Part shown: in pieces, positions 7,858 through 15,655 of the stretch | Numbering within the stretch: position 1 is the first letter of the stretch | Layout: the number at the start of each line of letters is the position of its first letter | Source: Pseudomonas sp. SID14000 | GTDB lineage: Bacteria > Pseudomonadota > Gammaproteobacteria > Pseudomonadales > Pseudomonadaceae | Length of the DNA stretch: 62,767 nucleotides | Direction of reading: 5' to 3' | Assembly: GCF_002165135.1 (NCBI RefSeq) | Contig: NZ_NFZQ01000020.1 | Location: forward strand, 1-62,767 | Translations under genes and position numbers: made by a program | The notes under the pieces: generated by a model | Seen by the model: the letters and a program-made list of their open reading frames with translations, nothing else | Told to the model about the DNA's origin: nothing | Databases searched by the model: none

Positions 7858-9269
7858 CGCCTGATAAAAAAGTCAAAATCCTCGCCACCCTTGGCCCTGC
7901 GATCAAAGGCATCGACGATATCCGCCAACTGGTAGAAGCCGGGGTGAACATCTTCCGCCTCAACTTCAGCCACGGCGAGCACGCCGACCACGCCCTGCGT
8001 TACCAGTGGATCCGCGAAGTCGAGCAGCAACTGAACTACCCGCTGGGCATCCTCATGGACCTGCAGGGGCCGAAGCTGCGCGTTGGCCGCTTTGCCGACG
8101 GCAAGGTGCAATTGCAACGCGGCCAGGCCCTGCGCCTGGACCTGGACAAGACCCCGGGTGACAACCGCCGGGTCAACCTGCCCCACCCCGAGATCATCGC
8201 CGCCCTCGAGCCGGGCATGGACCTGCTGCTGGACGACGGCAAGCTGCGCCTGCGCGTCACCGCCAAGCACAGCGACGCCATCGACACCGAAGTGCTGGCC
8301 GGTGGCGAGCTGTCCGATCGCAAGGGGGTCAACGTACCGCAAGCGGTGCTCGACCTTTCACCGCTCACCGAAAAAGACCGTCGTGACCTGGCCTTCGGCC
8401 TGGAACTGGGTGTGGACTGGGTGGCCCTGTCGTTCGTGCAGCGCCCAGAAGACATCACCGAAGCACGCCAGCTGATCGGTGACCGTGCCTACCTGATGGC
8501 GAAGATCGAAAAGCCATCGGCAGTCGAACAGCTGCAAGCCATCGCCGAACTGTCGGATGCGATCATGGTGGCCCGTGGCGACCTGGGCGTGGAAGTGCCG
8601 GCCGAAAGCGTGCCGCAGATCCAGAAACGCATCATCGGCACCTGCCGCCAGTTGGGCAAGCCGGTGGTGGTGGCCACGCAGATGCTCGAATCCATGCGCT
8701 TCTCGCCGGCACCGACCCGTGCCGAAGTCACCGACGTGGCCAATGCCGTGGCCGAAGGTGCCGATGCGGTGATGCTGTCGGCCGAGACTGCCTCGGGTGA
8801 GTACCCGCTGGAAGCCGTGCAGATGATGAGCAAGATCATCCGCCAAGTGGAAAACGGCCCGGACTACCAGGCCCAGCTCGATGTTGGCCGGCCGAAGGCC
8901 GAGGCAACCGTGTCGGACGCCATCAGCTGCGCCATCCGCCGTATCAGCGGCATCCTGCCGGTGGCGGTGCTGGTCAACTACAGCGAGTCGGGCGCTTCTA
9001 CCCTGCGCGCAGCACGCGAGCGGCCACGGGCACCGATCCTCAACCTGACCCCGAACCTGGCCACCGCCCGCCGCCTGAGCGTGGCGTGGGGCGTGCACTC
9101 GGTGGTCAACGACCGCCTGCGTCAGGTCGATGAGGTTGTTTCCACTGCGCTGGAGATTGCCCAGGCACAGGGCATGGCCAGCCGTGGCGACACGCTGCTG
9201 ATCACGGCCGGTGTGCCTTTCGGCAAGCCAGGGTCGACTAACACGCTGCGGATCGAGACCTTGATCTGA
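7854..9269 (+). CDS. pykF: Pyruvate kinase
   Basis: A 471-residue pyruvate kinase converting phosphoenolpyruvate and ADP to pyruvate and ATP. The N-terminal KVKILATLGPAIKG and RLNFSHGEHADH, the B-domain region, the active-site helix YLMAKIEKPSAVEQL, MVARGDLGVEVP and the VATQMLESM and ADAVMLSAETASGEYP motifs are all intact. A C-terminal allosteric domain runs from about residue 345. ATGA overlap with ttuD indicates translational coupling. Its place at the end of the glyoxylate operon links glycerate phosphorylation to pyruvate. A GC hairpin and a 33-base inverted repeat follow and probably end the operon. Confidence 0.96.
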   Translation: MTPDKKVKILATLGPAIKGIDDIRQLVEAGVNIFRLNFSHGEHADHALRYQWIREVEQQLNYPLGILMDLQGPKLRVGRFADGKVQLQRGQALRLDLDKTPGDNRRVNLPHPEIIAALEPGMDLLLDDGKLRLRVTAKHSDAIDTEVLAGGELSDRKGVNVPQAVLDLSPLTEKDRRDLAFGLELGVDWVALSFVQRPEDITEARQLIGDRAYLMAKIEKPSAVEQLQAIAELSDAIMVARGDLGVEVPAESVPQIQKRIIGTCRQLGKPVVVATQMLESMRFSPAPTRAEVTDVANAVAEGADAVMLSAETASGEYPLEAVQMMSKIIRQVENGPDYQAQLDVGRPKAEATVSDAISCAIRRISGILPVAVLVNYSESGASTLRAARERPRAPILNLTPNLATARRLSVAWGVHSVVNDRLRQVDEVVSTALEIAQAQGMASRGDTLLITAGVPFGKPGSTNTLRIETLI

Positions 9270-9291
9270 GAGTTTGGGGGCGCTCTGCGCC

Positions 9292-9377
9292 CCATTCGCA
9301 GCACAAGGCTGCTCCTACAAAGGGCCCACGCAGCGAGAGGTTTTCCCTTTGTAGGAGCAGCCTTGTGCTGCGAATGG
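9292..9377. repeat. 33-base perfect inverted repeat of a second intergenic family
   Basis: The left arm 9292-9324 (CCATTCGCAGCACAAGGCTG and on) is the exact complement of 9345-9377, with a 20-base spacer. The core GTAGGAGCAGCCTTGTGCTG is a different repeat family from the REP found elsewhere in this window. It lies just after pykF, and its long stem may terminate transcription. Confidence 0.85.
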
Positions 9378-9475
9378 AGGGCAAAGCCCTCCTCGTACAC
9401 CGAAACACCAGACCTGCGGAAAACCCGCGGCCCAAAGAGGCCCACCGCGCCCCATCAACCTCACTGACTGCCCCG

Positions 9476-10348
9476 ATGTACACCAAAAATTTCGTCAACC
9501 CGTGCCCCGACTGGGCCACGGCGTTACTCAACGGCTTCAGCCAAGTGCTGCTGCTGCGCAGCCCCCTGTGCGGCCTGTGCTGCCTGCTGGCCATTCTGCT
9601 GACCGCCCCCGACCTGGTCGGTGGCGCCCTGCTCGGTGCCCTTGCCGGCCTGCTCACCGCCCAGGCACGCGGCTACGACCGTGCCGACCGCCAGGCCGGC
9701 CTGTACAGCTACAACGGCGTGCTGATCGGCATCCTGATCAGCGCCGTGCTGCCCTGGTCGGTCATCCTGCCGCCACTGATCATCGCCGCAGGCGGCCTGT
9801 CCAGCATCATCACCCACCAGTGGCGCAAGCGCGGCGGCAAGCTGCTGATCGCCTACACCTCCCCCTTCGTGCTGCTGGGCTGGGCCATACTGCTGATCGC
9901 CAGCCCCTCGCCCAGCGGCTTCGTCGAAGCCGATCCGCTGTACGCGGTGGCGCGCGGCGTAGGCCAGATCTTCCTGCTCGACCAGCCACTGGCCGGTCTG
10001 CTGATCATCATCGGCATGTTCATTGCCAATCCTTATGCCGCAATGTGGGCAGTGATCGGTTCGGCCATCGGCGGCGGCGTGGCACTGTTCGCCGACCAGG
10101 CACAAGCCGCCTGGCTGGGCCTGTACGGTTTCAACGCAGCGCTGGCGGCACTGGCGTTCAGCAGGCAGGGTGAAAAGCCGTGGGTGACACTGCTGGCCAT
10201 CGCCCTGGCCCTGCTGCTACAGCCTCTGTTCAAGCTGCTACCGGTGCCCGGCCTGACCGCGCCCTTCGTCGCCGCCTGCTGGCTGATGCACCTGGGCTGC
10301 CACCTGGCCCAGCCCAGGCAGCGCGATGCCAGCGGCTTGCACAGCTGA
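9476..10348 (+). CDS. Urea transporter
   Basis: A 290-residue integral membrane protein of the UT family (urea channel-type transporters). It has the internal two-fold repeat of the fold: a first half with LLNGFSQVLLLRSPLCGL, DRQAGLYSYNGVLIGILIS and ITHQWRKRGGKLLIAYTSPFVLLGW, and a second half with GQIFLLDQPLAGLLIIIGMF and AAWLGLYGFNAALAALAF. About ten membrane segments fill the protein. The NGV and FNAAL sites correspond to the conserved pore repeats of the family. The ATG at 9476 is used because upstream codons belong to the intergenic repeat. The gene stands alone, with no urease gene in the window. Confidence 0.9.
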   Translation: MYTKNFVNPCPDWATALLNGFSQVLLLRSPLCGLCCLLAILLTAPDLVGGALLGALAGLLTAQARGYDRADRQAGLYSYNGVLIGILISAVLPWSVILPPLIIAAGGLSSIITHQWRKRGGKLLIAYTSPFVLLGWAILLIASPSPSGFVEADPLYAVARGVGQIFLLDQPLAGLLIIIGMFIANPYAAMWAVIGSAIGGGVALFADQAQAAWLGLYGFNAALAALAFSRQGEKPWVTLLAIALALLLQPLFKLLPVPGLTAPFVAACWLMHLGCHLAQPRQRDASGLHS

Positions 10349-10393
10349 ATTACAGCCCCTAGGCTCAGCCCATCGCTTTTGTGGAACGAGCCA

Positions 10394-11215
10394 ATGAACA
10401 ACCCTGCGAGCCTGCGCGAGCAGCTTTACATCATCGTCTTCCAGACCGATACCGTGGCTGGAAGACGCTTCGACAAGATCCTCCTGCTGATCATCCTGGC
10501 CAGCCTGGTCACGGTCATCCTCGACAGCATCGACGAAGTGCACCAAGGCTACGCCGGCCTGCTGGCCGGCATCGAGTGGGGCTTTACCGCTATCTTCCTG
10601 GCCGAGTACCTCACCCGCCTGTACTGCTCGCCCAAGCCGCTGCGCTATGCCTTCAGCTTTTATGGCCTGGTCGATCTGCTGGCGATCGTGCCGGGGATCA
10701 TCGCGCTGTACTACAGCGACGCCCAGTACCTGCTGATCATCCGCGTGATACGGATGCTGCGAATCTTCCGTGTGCTCAAGCTCAGCCCGTACCTCAAACA
10801 GGCCCATTACCTGATGGAGGCGCTGCGCGGCAGCAAACAGAAGATCATCGTGTTCCTGGTGACCGTATCGACCCTGGTGACGGTGTTCGGCACCTTGATG
10901 TATGTGATCGAGGGGCCTGAGCATGGTTTTACCAGCATCCCCAAGGGCATCTACTGGGCCATCGTTACCCTGACCACGGTGGGCTTTGGCGACATTGTGC
11001 CGAAGACGCCGCTGGGGCAGGTGCTCTCGTCGCTGGTGATGATTACCGGTTATTCGATCATCGCCGTGCCAACCGGGATCTTTACCGCCGAGTTGGCCAA
11101 CGCCATGCGCGGGGAGCAGCTGCAGCACGATTGCCCCACCTGCAGCAAGAAGAACCATGAGCATGGCGCGGCGTTCTGTTCCCGATGTGGGAATGTGCTG
11201 TTTCCCAAGCAATGA
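10394..11215 (+). CDS. Voltage-gated-type potassium channel with C-terminal zinc ribbon
   Basis: A 273-residue six-helix ion channel. The S4 voltage sensor (RVIRMLRIFRVLKL, residues 117-130) has arginines spaced every third position. The selectivity filter TTVGFGD is at 194-200, between a pore helix and the final helix ITGYSIIAVPTGIFTAEL. It therefore probably conducts potassium in a voltage-dependent way at the inner membrane. The short cytoplasmic tail carries a four-cysteine ribbon, CPTC (247-250) and CSRC (262-265), which should bind zinc. This tail is extra to the minimal KvAP-like core. The start at 10394 gives the conserved N-terminal length. REP pairs follow, so the gene is monocistronic. 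Confidence 0.92.
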   Translation: MNNPASLREQLYIIVFQTDTVAGRRFDKILLLIILASLVTVILDSIDEVHQGYAGLLAGIEWGFTAIFLAEYLTRLYCSPKPLRYAFSFYGLVDLLAIVPGIIALYYSDAQYLLIIRVIRMLRIFRVLKLSPYLKQAHYLMEALRGSKQKIIVFLVTVSTLVTVFGTLMYVIEGPEHGFTSIPKGIYWAIVTLTTVGFGDIVPKTPLGQVLSSLVMITGYSIIAVPTGIFTAELANAMRGEQLQHDCPTCSKKNHEHGAAFCSRCGNVLFPKQ

Positions 11216-11223
11216 TGCCGCCT

Positions 11224-11328
11224 GTGCCGGCCCTTTCGCGGGTAAACCCGCTCCCACAGGATCACCACAGGCCTGAACCCTGTTCGGTCCCTGTGGGAGC
11301 GGGTTTACCCGCGAAAGGGCCGGCACGG
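11224..11328. repeat. Inverted REP pair
   Basis: Two REP arms extended by complementary flanks (GCCGGCCCTTTCGCGGGTAA and its complement) between the potassium channel gene and sbp. The long stem can act as a terminator for the channel gene. Confidence 0.88.
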
Positions 11329-11431
11329 GCAGAAGCATAACCAAAGTGTTTTTTGTTCTTTAACCCCCACAAACCCACCCGCTATAGTCGCAGGCAAACT
11401 GCCAACACCTTCTCGCTAACAAGGAAGCAAC

Positions 11432-12433
11432 GTGAAAAAACTCTTCACCGCCTCGCTGCTCGCCGCAGGCCTTGCCTTGGGCAATTTCGCCCAGGCCGCC
11501 CCCACCCTGCTCAACGTTTCCTACGACGTGATGCGCGACTTCTACAAGGACTACAACCCGGCCTTCCAGAAGCACTGGGAAGCCGAGCACAACGAAAAGG
11601 TCAATGTGCAGATGTCCTTCGGCGGCTCGAGCAAGCAGGCGCGAGCGGTGATCGATGGCCTGCCGGCCGATGTCATCACCATGAACATGGCCACCGACAT
11701 CAACGCCCTGGCCGACAACGGCAAGCTGGTGCCGGACAACTGGGTCAGCCGCCTGCCGAACAACAGCGCGCCGTTCACCTCGGCCACTGTGTTCATCGTG
11801 CGCAAGGGTAACCCCAAGGCGCTGAAAGACTGGCCCGACCTGCTCAAGGATGGCGTGCAGGTAATCGTGCCCAACCCCAAGACCTCGGGTAACGGCCGCT
11901 ACACCTACCTGTCGGCCTGGGGCTATGTGCTCAAGCAAGGCGGTGATGAAAACAAGGCCAAGGACTTCGTCGGCAAGCTGTTCAAGCAGGCGCCGGTGTT
12001 GGACACCGGTGGCCGTGCCGCCACCACCACCTTCATGACCAACCAGATCGGCGACGTGCTGGTGACCTTCGAGAACGAAGCCGAAATGATCGCCCGCGAG
12101 TTCGGCCGCGACCAGTTCGAAGTGGTCTACCCGAGCGTGTCGGCCGAAGCCGAGCCGCCGGTTAGCGTGGTCGACAAGGTGGTGGCGAAGAAAGGCACCC
12201 AGGCCGCGGCCGAGGAATACCTGAAGTACCTGTGGTCGCCAGCCGCCCAGGAAATCGCCGCACAGAACTACCTGCGCCCGCGTGATGCGACGGTACTGGC
12301 CAAGTACACCGACCGTTTCCCGAAAGTGGACTTCCTGTCGGTTGAGAAGACCTTTGGTGACTGGCGCACCGTGCAGAAGACCCACTTCAATGATGGTGGG
12401 GTGTTTGACCAGATCTACACCAACAACCAGTAA
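11432..12433 (+). CDS. sbp: Periplasmic sulfate-binding protein
   Basis: A 333-residue periplasmic binding protein for sulfate/thiosulfate ABC transport. The signal peptide spans residues 1-22 and ends with AQA. Sulfate-binding family motifs follow: LLNVSYDVMRDFYKDYN, FGGSSKQARAVIDGLPADVITM, PNPKTSGNGRYTYL, DTGGRAATTTF and FENEAEM. No permease or ATPase genes are adjacent, so it must work with a transporter encoded elsewhere. The start has AAGGAAG upstream. A sulfur-starvation promoter may lie in the 216-base gap, but I see no certain element. Confidence 0.93.
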   Translation: MKKLFTASLLAAGLALGNFAQAAPTLLNVSYDVMRDFYKDYNPAFQKHWEAEHNEKVNVQMSFGGSSKQARAVIDGLPADVITMNMATDINALADNGKLVPDNWVSRLPNNSAPFTSATVFIVRKGNPKALKDWPDLLKDGVQVIVPNPKTSGNGRYTYLSAWGYVLKQGGDENKAKDFVGKLFKQAPVLDTGGRAATTTFMTNQIGDVLVTFENEAEMIAREFGRDQFEVVYPSVSAEAEPPVSVVDKVVAKKGTQAAAEEYLKYLWSPAAQEIAAQNYLRPRDATVLAKYTDRFPKVDFLSVEKTFGDWRTVQKTHFNDGGVFDQIYTNNQ

Positions 12434-12448
12434 TTGATGTAAGCCTTA

Positions 12449-12545
12449 CCGGCCTCTTCGCGGCTAAAGCCGCTCCCACAGGTACCCCACAGCCCTCAGG
12501 TTTTGCACGGTACCTGTGGGAGCGGGTTTACCCGCGAAGAGGCCA
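12449..12545. repeat. Inverted REP pair with one diverged arm
   Basis: The right arm is a standard REP. The left arm reads CGCGGCTAAAGCCGCTCCCA, a variant in which the central stem has changed on both sides and still pairs. It lies between the convergent sbp and methyltransferase genes. Confidence 0.85.
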
Positions 12546-12557
12546 GCAAGGGCAACA

Positions 12558-13487
12558 TCAGACCTGGCGGAACACCAGGGCCTTCAAGCCCCCCGCCGGG
12601 TCCACGTCAGGAAACTCAGGCGGGTTCTCCAGCCGCTCGACAAATGCCAGCGACGGAGCCTGCTCCGCCATCCCCTCGATCAGGAACTCCGGCCCGATCC
12701 CCGGGTCGTTCACGCACGCCAGCACCGTCCCGCCTTCGCTCAGCAACTCCGGCAAGCGCCGCAGAATCTTCGCGTAATCCTGGGTCAGCACAAAGCTGCC
12801 GCGCTGGAAGGTCGGCGGGTCGATGATGATCAGGTCGTAAGGCCCGTACTTGCGCACCTTGCCCCACGACTTGAACAGCTCGTGCCCCAGGTACGCCACC
12901 CGCGACGCATCGTGGCCATTCAGACGGTGGTTGTCCCGACCCCGGGACAATGCCGACTTGGCCATGTCCAGGTTCACCACCTGCTCGGCGCCACCGGCAA
13001 TCGCCGCCACCGAGAAACCGCAGGTGTAGGCGAACAGGTTCAGCACGCGCTTGCCCGCCGCCTGCTCGCGCACCCAGCGCCGGCCATAGCGCATGTCGAG
13101 GAACAGGCCATTGTTCTGTCGAACGCCCAGGTCCAGCAGGTAGGTCAGGCCGTCCTCGACCACCTCGCGCTGCTGGCACGGCTCGCCCAGCAGCCACTGG
13201 CCCGGACTGTCGGGCAGGTAGCGATGCTGGACAAGGATGGCCTGGCCAGCCCACTGCGGGCGCTCGGCAAGAGTGCGCAACATGGCCTCCAGTTCGGCCA
13301 GCTGGCCTTCAGGCGGCTCGCGGAACAGGGCGACCGACAGCACCCCTTGCAACCAGTCGACGGTGACCTGCTCCAGGCCCGCCCAGCAGCGGCCACGGCC
13401 GTGGAACAGGCGGCGGGTTTCCTGCGGGGCAGGGTCGAGGGCGGCGAGCAGGTGTTGCTCCAGAGTCTGGATCGGCGAAGTCATCAT
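12558..13487 (-). CDS. SAM-dependent methyltransferase of the RlmI/RlmK type
   Basis: A 309-residue class I methyltransferase of the family related to 23S rRNA methyltransferases RlmI and RlmK. The conserved block LLDLGVRQNNGLFLDMRYGRRWV precedes the SAM-binding motif VLNLFAYTCGFSVAAIAGGA. The DPPTFQRG motif follows, as in enzymes that act on bases. No PUA domain is present, so the substrate may differ from that of RlmI; exact rRNA or protein target is not clear. Two adjacent ATG codons (13487 and 13484) are possible starts. It sits alone between REP pairs. Confidence 0.85.
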   Translation of the reverse strand: MMTSPIQTLEQHLLAALDPAPQETRRLFHGRGRCWAGLEQVTVDWLQGVLSVALFREPPEGQLAELEAMLRTLAERPQWAGQAILVQHRYLPDSPGQWLLGEPCQQREVVEDGLTYLLDLGVRQNNGLFLDMRYGRRWVREQAAGKRVLNLFAYTCGFSVAAIAGGAEQVVNLDMAKSALSRGRDNHRLNGHDASRVAYLGHELFKSWGKVRKYGPYDLIIIDPPTFQRGSFVLTQDYAKILRRLPELLSEGGTVLACVNDPGIGPEFLIEGMAEQAPSLAFVERLENPPEFPDVDPAGGLKALVFRQV

Positions 13488-13521
13488 GGGTCGCAGGCTG
13501 GCAAAAGCGGCATTCTACCTT

Positions 13522-13620
13522 GCGGGCCCTTTCGCGGGTAAACCCGCTCCCACAGGTGCTGCACACGGTTCGGGCCTGTGGTGATCCTGTGGGAGCGGGT
13601 TTACCCGCGAAAGGGCCCGC
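13522..13620. repeat. Inverted REP pair
   Basis: Long complementary arms (TGCGGGCCCTTTCGCGGGTA and its complement) flank a spacer of about 28 bases, between the methyltransferase gene and the DMT transporter gene. Confidence 0.88.
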
Positions 13621-13629
13621 AAAACCACC

Positions 13630-14526
13630 TCATTCCTCGGCCACAACCCGCGCTGGCCGGAACCACCACCCCTGCTGCATTCCCGCCGCCGCCAGCAGGA
13701 TCAACGCCACCCCCAGCCATTGCAACGGCGCCAACCGGTGCCCGAACGCCACCCAGTCCACCAGAATCGCCGCAATCGGGTAAATGAACGACAGCGCCCC
13801 GGTCAACGCCGTAGGCAAGCGCTGGATGGCGCTGTACAGCAGCACATACATCAAGCCGGTGTGCACCATGCCCAAGGTCACCAGGCTGGCCAGCGCCGGC
13901 ACTTCACCCGGCAACCCGCCAAGCTTGACCCACGGCGCCAGCAACAACACACCCGTGGCCACCTGGATTAGCGCGATCAGGTGCGGTGGCGTGCCACTCA
14001 GGCGCTTGATGATCAACGCCGCGATGGCATACAGGAAGGCCGCCCCCAGCGCCAGCGCAATGCCCAGCAAATAGTCCTCACCGCCACCCTGCCCCGCGCC
14101 ATGGGCACTGACGATGGCCAGCATGCCGAGGAACGCCACGCTCAGCCAGGTGACTTTGGCCAGGGTGATCTTCTCGCCCAGGAACACTGCCGCCAGCCCC
14201 ACCAGAATGAACGGCTGCACGTTGTACACCGCCGTGCCGATCGCGATCGACGCCCGCGAGTAGGAGGCGAACAGCAGTACCCAGTTGCCGACGATGGCCA
14301 CACCGCTGGCAATCGCCAGCAGGAACGCCGTGCGGCTGATCACGCCAGGCCGCAGGAAGCCGAACCCCGCGCAAATCGCCAGCAAGGTTACGGTACCGAA
14401 CACGCAACGCCAGAACACCACCTCTAGCACCGGTTGGCCGGATACCAGCACGAACCAGCCGATGGTCCCGGAAATCAGCATGGCGGCAACCATTTCCAGC
14501 GAGCCACGACGCAATGAATTGTCCAT
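13630..14526 (-). CDS. EamA/DMT superfamily transporter
   Basis: A 298-residue protein with ten hydrophobic segments in two EamA repeats (roughly 10-140 and 155-290). Motifs such as FWRCVFGTVTLLA, the second-repeat YAIAALIIKRLSG and SFIYPIAAILVDWVAFGH are typical of drug/metabolite exporters. Substrate is unknown; members export amino acids or related metabolites. The ATG at 14526 has a perfect AGGAGG five bases upstream, so the 12 extra codons of the longer frame are rejected. It is divergent from an Lrp/AsnC gene with a 134-base gap, and that regulator is the likely controller, hinting at an amino acid substrate. Confidence 0.88.
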   Translation of the reverse strand: MDNSLRRGSLEMVAAMLISGTIGWFVLVSGQPVLEVVFWRCVFGTVTLLAICAGFGFLRPGVISRTAFLLAIASGVAIVGNWVLLFASYSRASIAIGTAVYNVQPFILVGLAAVFLGEKITLAKVTWLSVAFLGMLAIVSAHGAGQGGGEDYLLGIALALGAAFLYAIAALIIKRLSGTPPHLIALIQVATGVLLLAPWVKLGGLPGEVPALASLVTLGMVHTGLMYVLLYSAIQRLPTALTGALSFIYPIAAILVDWVAFGHRLAPLQWLGVALILLAAAGMQQGWWFRPARVVAEE

Positions 14527-14660
14527 CTCAAACCTCCTGTTGGCGATGGGCACAGTATGCAAAGGTTGCCGGCCCGCCTTCCAGCTGATAACGAAGGCAG
14601 ATTGAGATGTTTGCCTTTATTATCAAGGTAAATCACGCGAAAAACCTGATTGAGGTAACC

Positions 14661-15098
14661 ATGACCGATGCCATCGACCAACTGTTGATCAACGCGCTGA
14701 TGGAAGACTCGCGCCGCTCGCTCAAGGCCCTGGCCCAAATCAGCGGGTTGTCGGCGCCCAGCGTCAGCGAACGCCTGCGCCGCCTGGAGGAGCGCGGCGT
14801 GTTGCGCGGTTACACCGTAGACGTCGACCCGCGCGCCTTTGGCTACCAGCTGCAGGCCATCGTGCGCATCCGCCCGCTACCCGGGCAGCTGCAGGAGGTG
14901 GAACGGCAGATCATCGCCATCCCAGAGTTCACCGAGTGCGACAAGGTTATTGGCGAGGACTGCTTCATCGCCCGGCTGCATGTACGCTCGATGGAGCAAC
15001 TGGACACCCTGCTCGACCGCCTCTACACGGTGGCCGAGACCAATACCGCGATCATCAAGAAGACCCCCGTGAAGCGGCGGTTGCCGCCGATGGACTGA
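14661..15098 (+). CDS. Lrp/AsnC family transcriptional regulator
   Basis: A 145-residue regulator with an N-terminal winged helix-turn-helix (LAQISGLSAPSVSERLRRLEERGVLRGY, about residues 20-48) and a C-terminal RAM ligand domain ending KKTPVKRRLPP. Such proteins sense amino acids and often control a divergent exporter, as the neighbouring DMT gene suggests. The start is the ATG at 14661 after TGAGG; the longer frame adds 18 codons without family match. Specific effector cannot be read from the sequence. Confidence 0.9.
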   Translation: MTDAIDQLLINALMEDSRRSLKALAQISGLSAPSVSERLRRLEERGVLRGYTVDVDPRAFGYQLQAIVRIRPLPGQLQEVERQIIAIPEFTECDKVIGEDCFIARLHVRSMEQLDTLLDRLYTVAETNTAIIKKTPVKRRLPPMD

Positions 15099-15105
15099 GT
15101 TTCAC

Positions 15106-15212
15106 CTGTGCCGGCCTCTTCGCCGGTAAACCCGCTCCCACAGAATCTCGACAGGCCTGAATGCTGTGGGGTGCTTGTGGGAGCGGGTTCACCCGCGAAG
15201 AGGCCGCACAGG
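15106..15212. repeat. Inverted REP pair
   Basis: Two REP arms extended by CCTGTGCCGGCCTCTTCG and its near complement, directly after the Lrp/AsnC gene. One base in the left arm (GCCGG for GCGGG) breaks the standard core. Confidence 0.85.
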
Positions 15213-15229
15213 AAAAAGCTGACTAATTT

Positions 15230-15239
15230 TTGTACACAA
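15230..15239. promoter_or_regulatory. TTGTACACAA near-palindrome
   Basis: One base from the perfect TTGTATACAA site found at 15491. It lies 261 bases upstream of that site and could be an auxiliary operator for the same regulator. Confidence 0.35.
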
Positions 15240-15320
15240 GAATGTCACCTTAAGTGCCGTTTTTGTGTGCACTTTTCAAAGTCACGCCCCAATAGGTTAC
15301 ACACCTCCTACAACTTATTC

Positions 15321-15376
15321 TGACCAAATGATCAACTAAATCATCTTCGAAAAATTTAAACCTGTTCATTTGGTCA
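15321..15376. promoter_or_regulatory. 11-base inverted repeat TGACCAAATGA
   Basis: TGACCAAATGA at 15321-15331 is exactly complementary to 15366-15376, 34 bases apart. The right arm starts the first of two direct repeats (15366-15385 and 15390-15409) that match in 18 of 20 bases and have a 24-base period. This looks like a multi-site operator for a second regulator. Confidence 0.4.
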
Positions 15377-15490
15377 ACTTATATTCCCTTCATTTCATCA
15401 ACTTATATTTCAGCAAGATAGACTCAAAATGATGGCCAACTGAAAGTTGCTTTTTCCTTGGCATGGAACTCGCTTTTGTGTGTTCGTGTT

Positions 15491-15500
15491 TTGTATACAA
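15491..15500. promoter_or_regulatory. TTGTATACAA palindrome upstream of the NCS1 gene
   Basis: The same 10-base palindrome as upstream of gcl, 155 bases before the transporter ATG. A shared GntR-type regulator for glyoxylate use and for this nucleobase/allantoin-type uptake operon is the simplest reading. Confidence 0.6.
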
Positions 15501-15655
15501 ATCGATCAAAACATAAATACACAAGAACCCGCGACGCCGACCCCATATCGGCCGCCGCGCCCCAAACCCTGAGATGCCAACGCTGCACCGACGAGATGGC
15601 GAGCCCGTGCGCATGCCCGCTCATCGCAGTCCAAGTGCATCAGGAGCCCGCCGGA

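Larger units (their letters stand above)
15213..15655 (+). other. AT-rich promoter region of the NCS1 transporter
   Basis: About 440 bases without a gene, clearly more AT-rich than the surroundings up to about 15,500. It holds a TTGTACACAA near-palindrome, an 11-base inverted repeat, two 20-base direct repeats and a perfect TTGTATACAA, each listed separately. This density of sites points to complex control of the transporter gene. The open frame from 15458 into the transporter is not believed to be coding before 15656. Confidence 0.6.
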
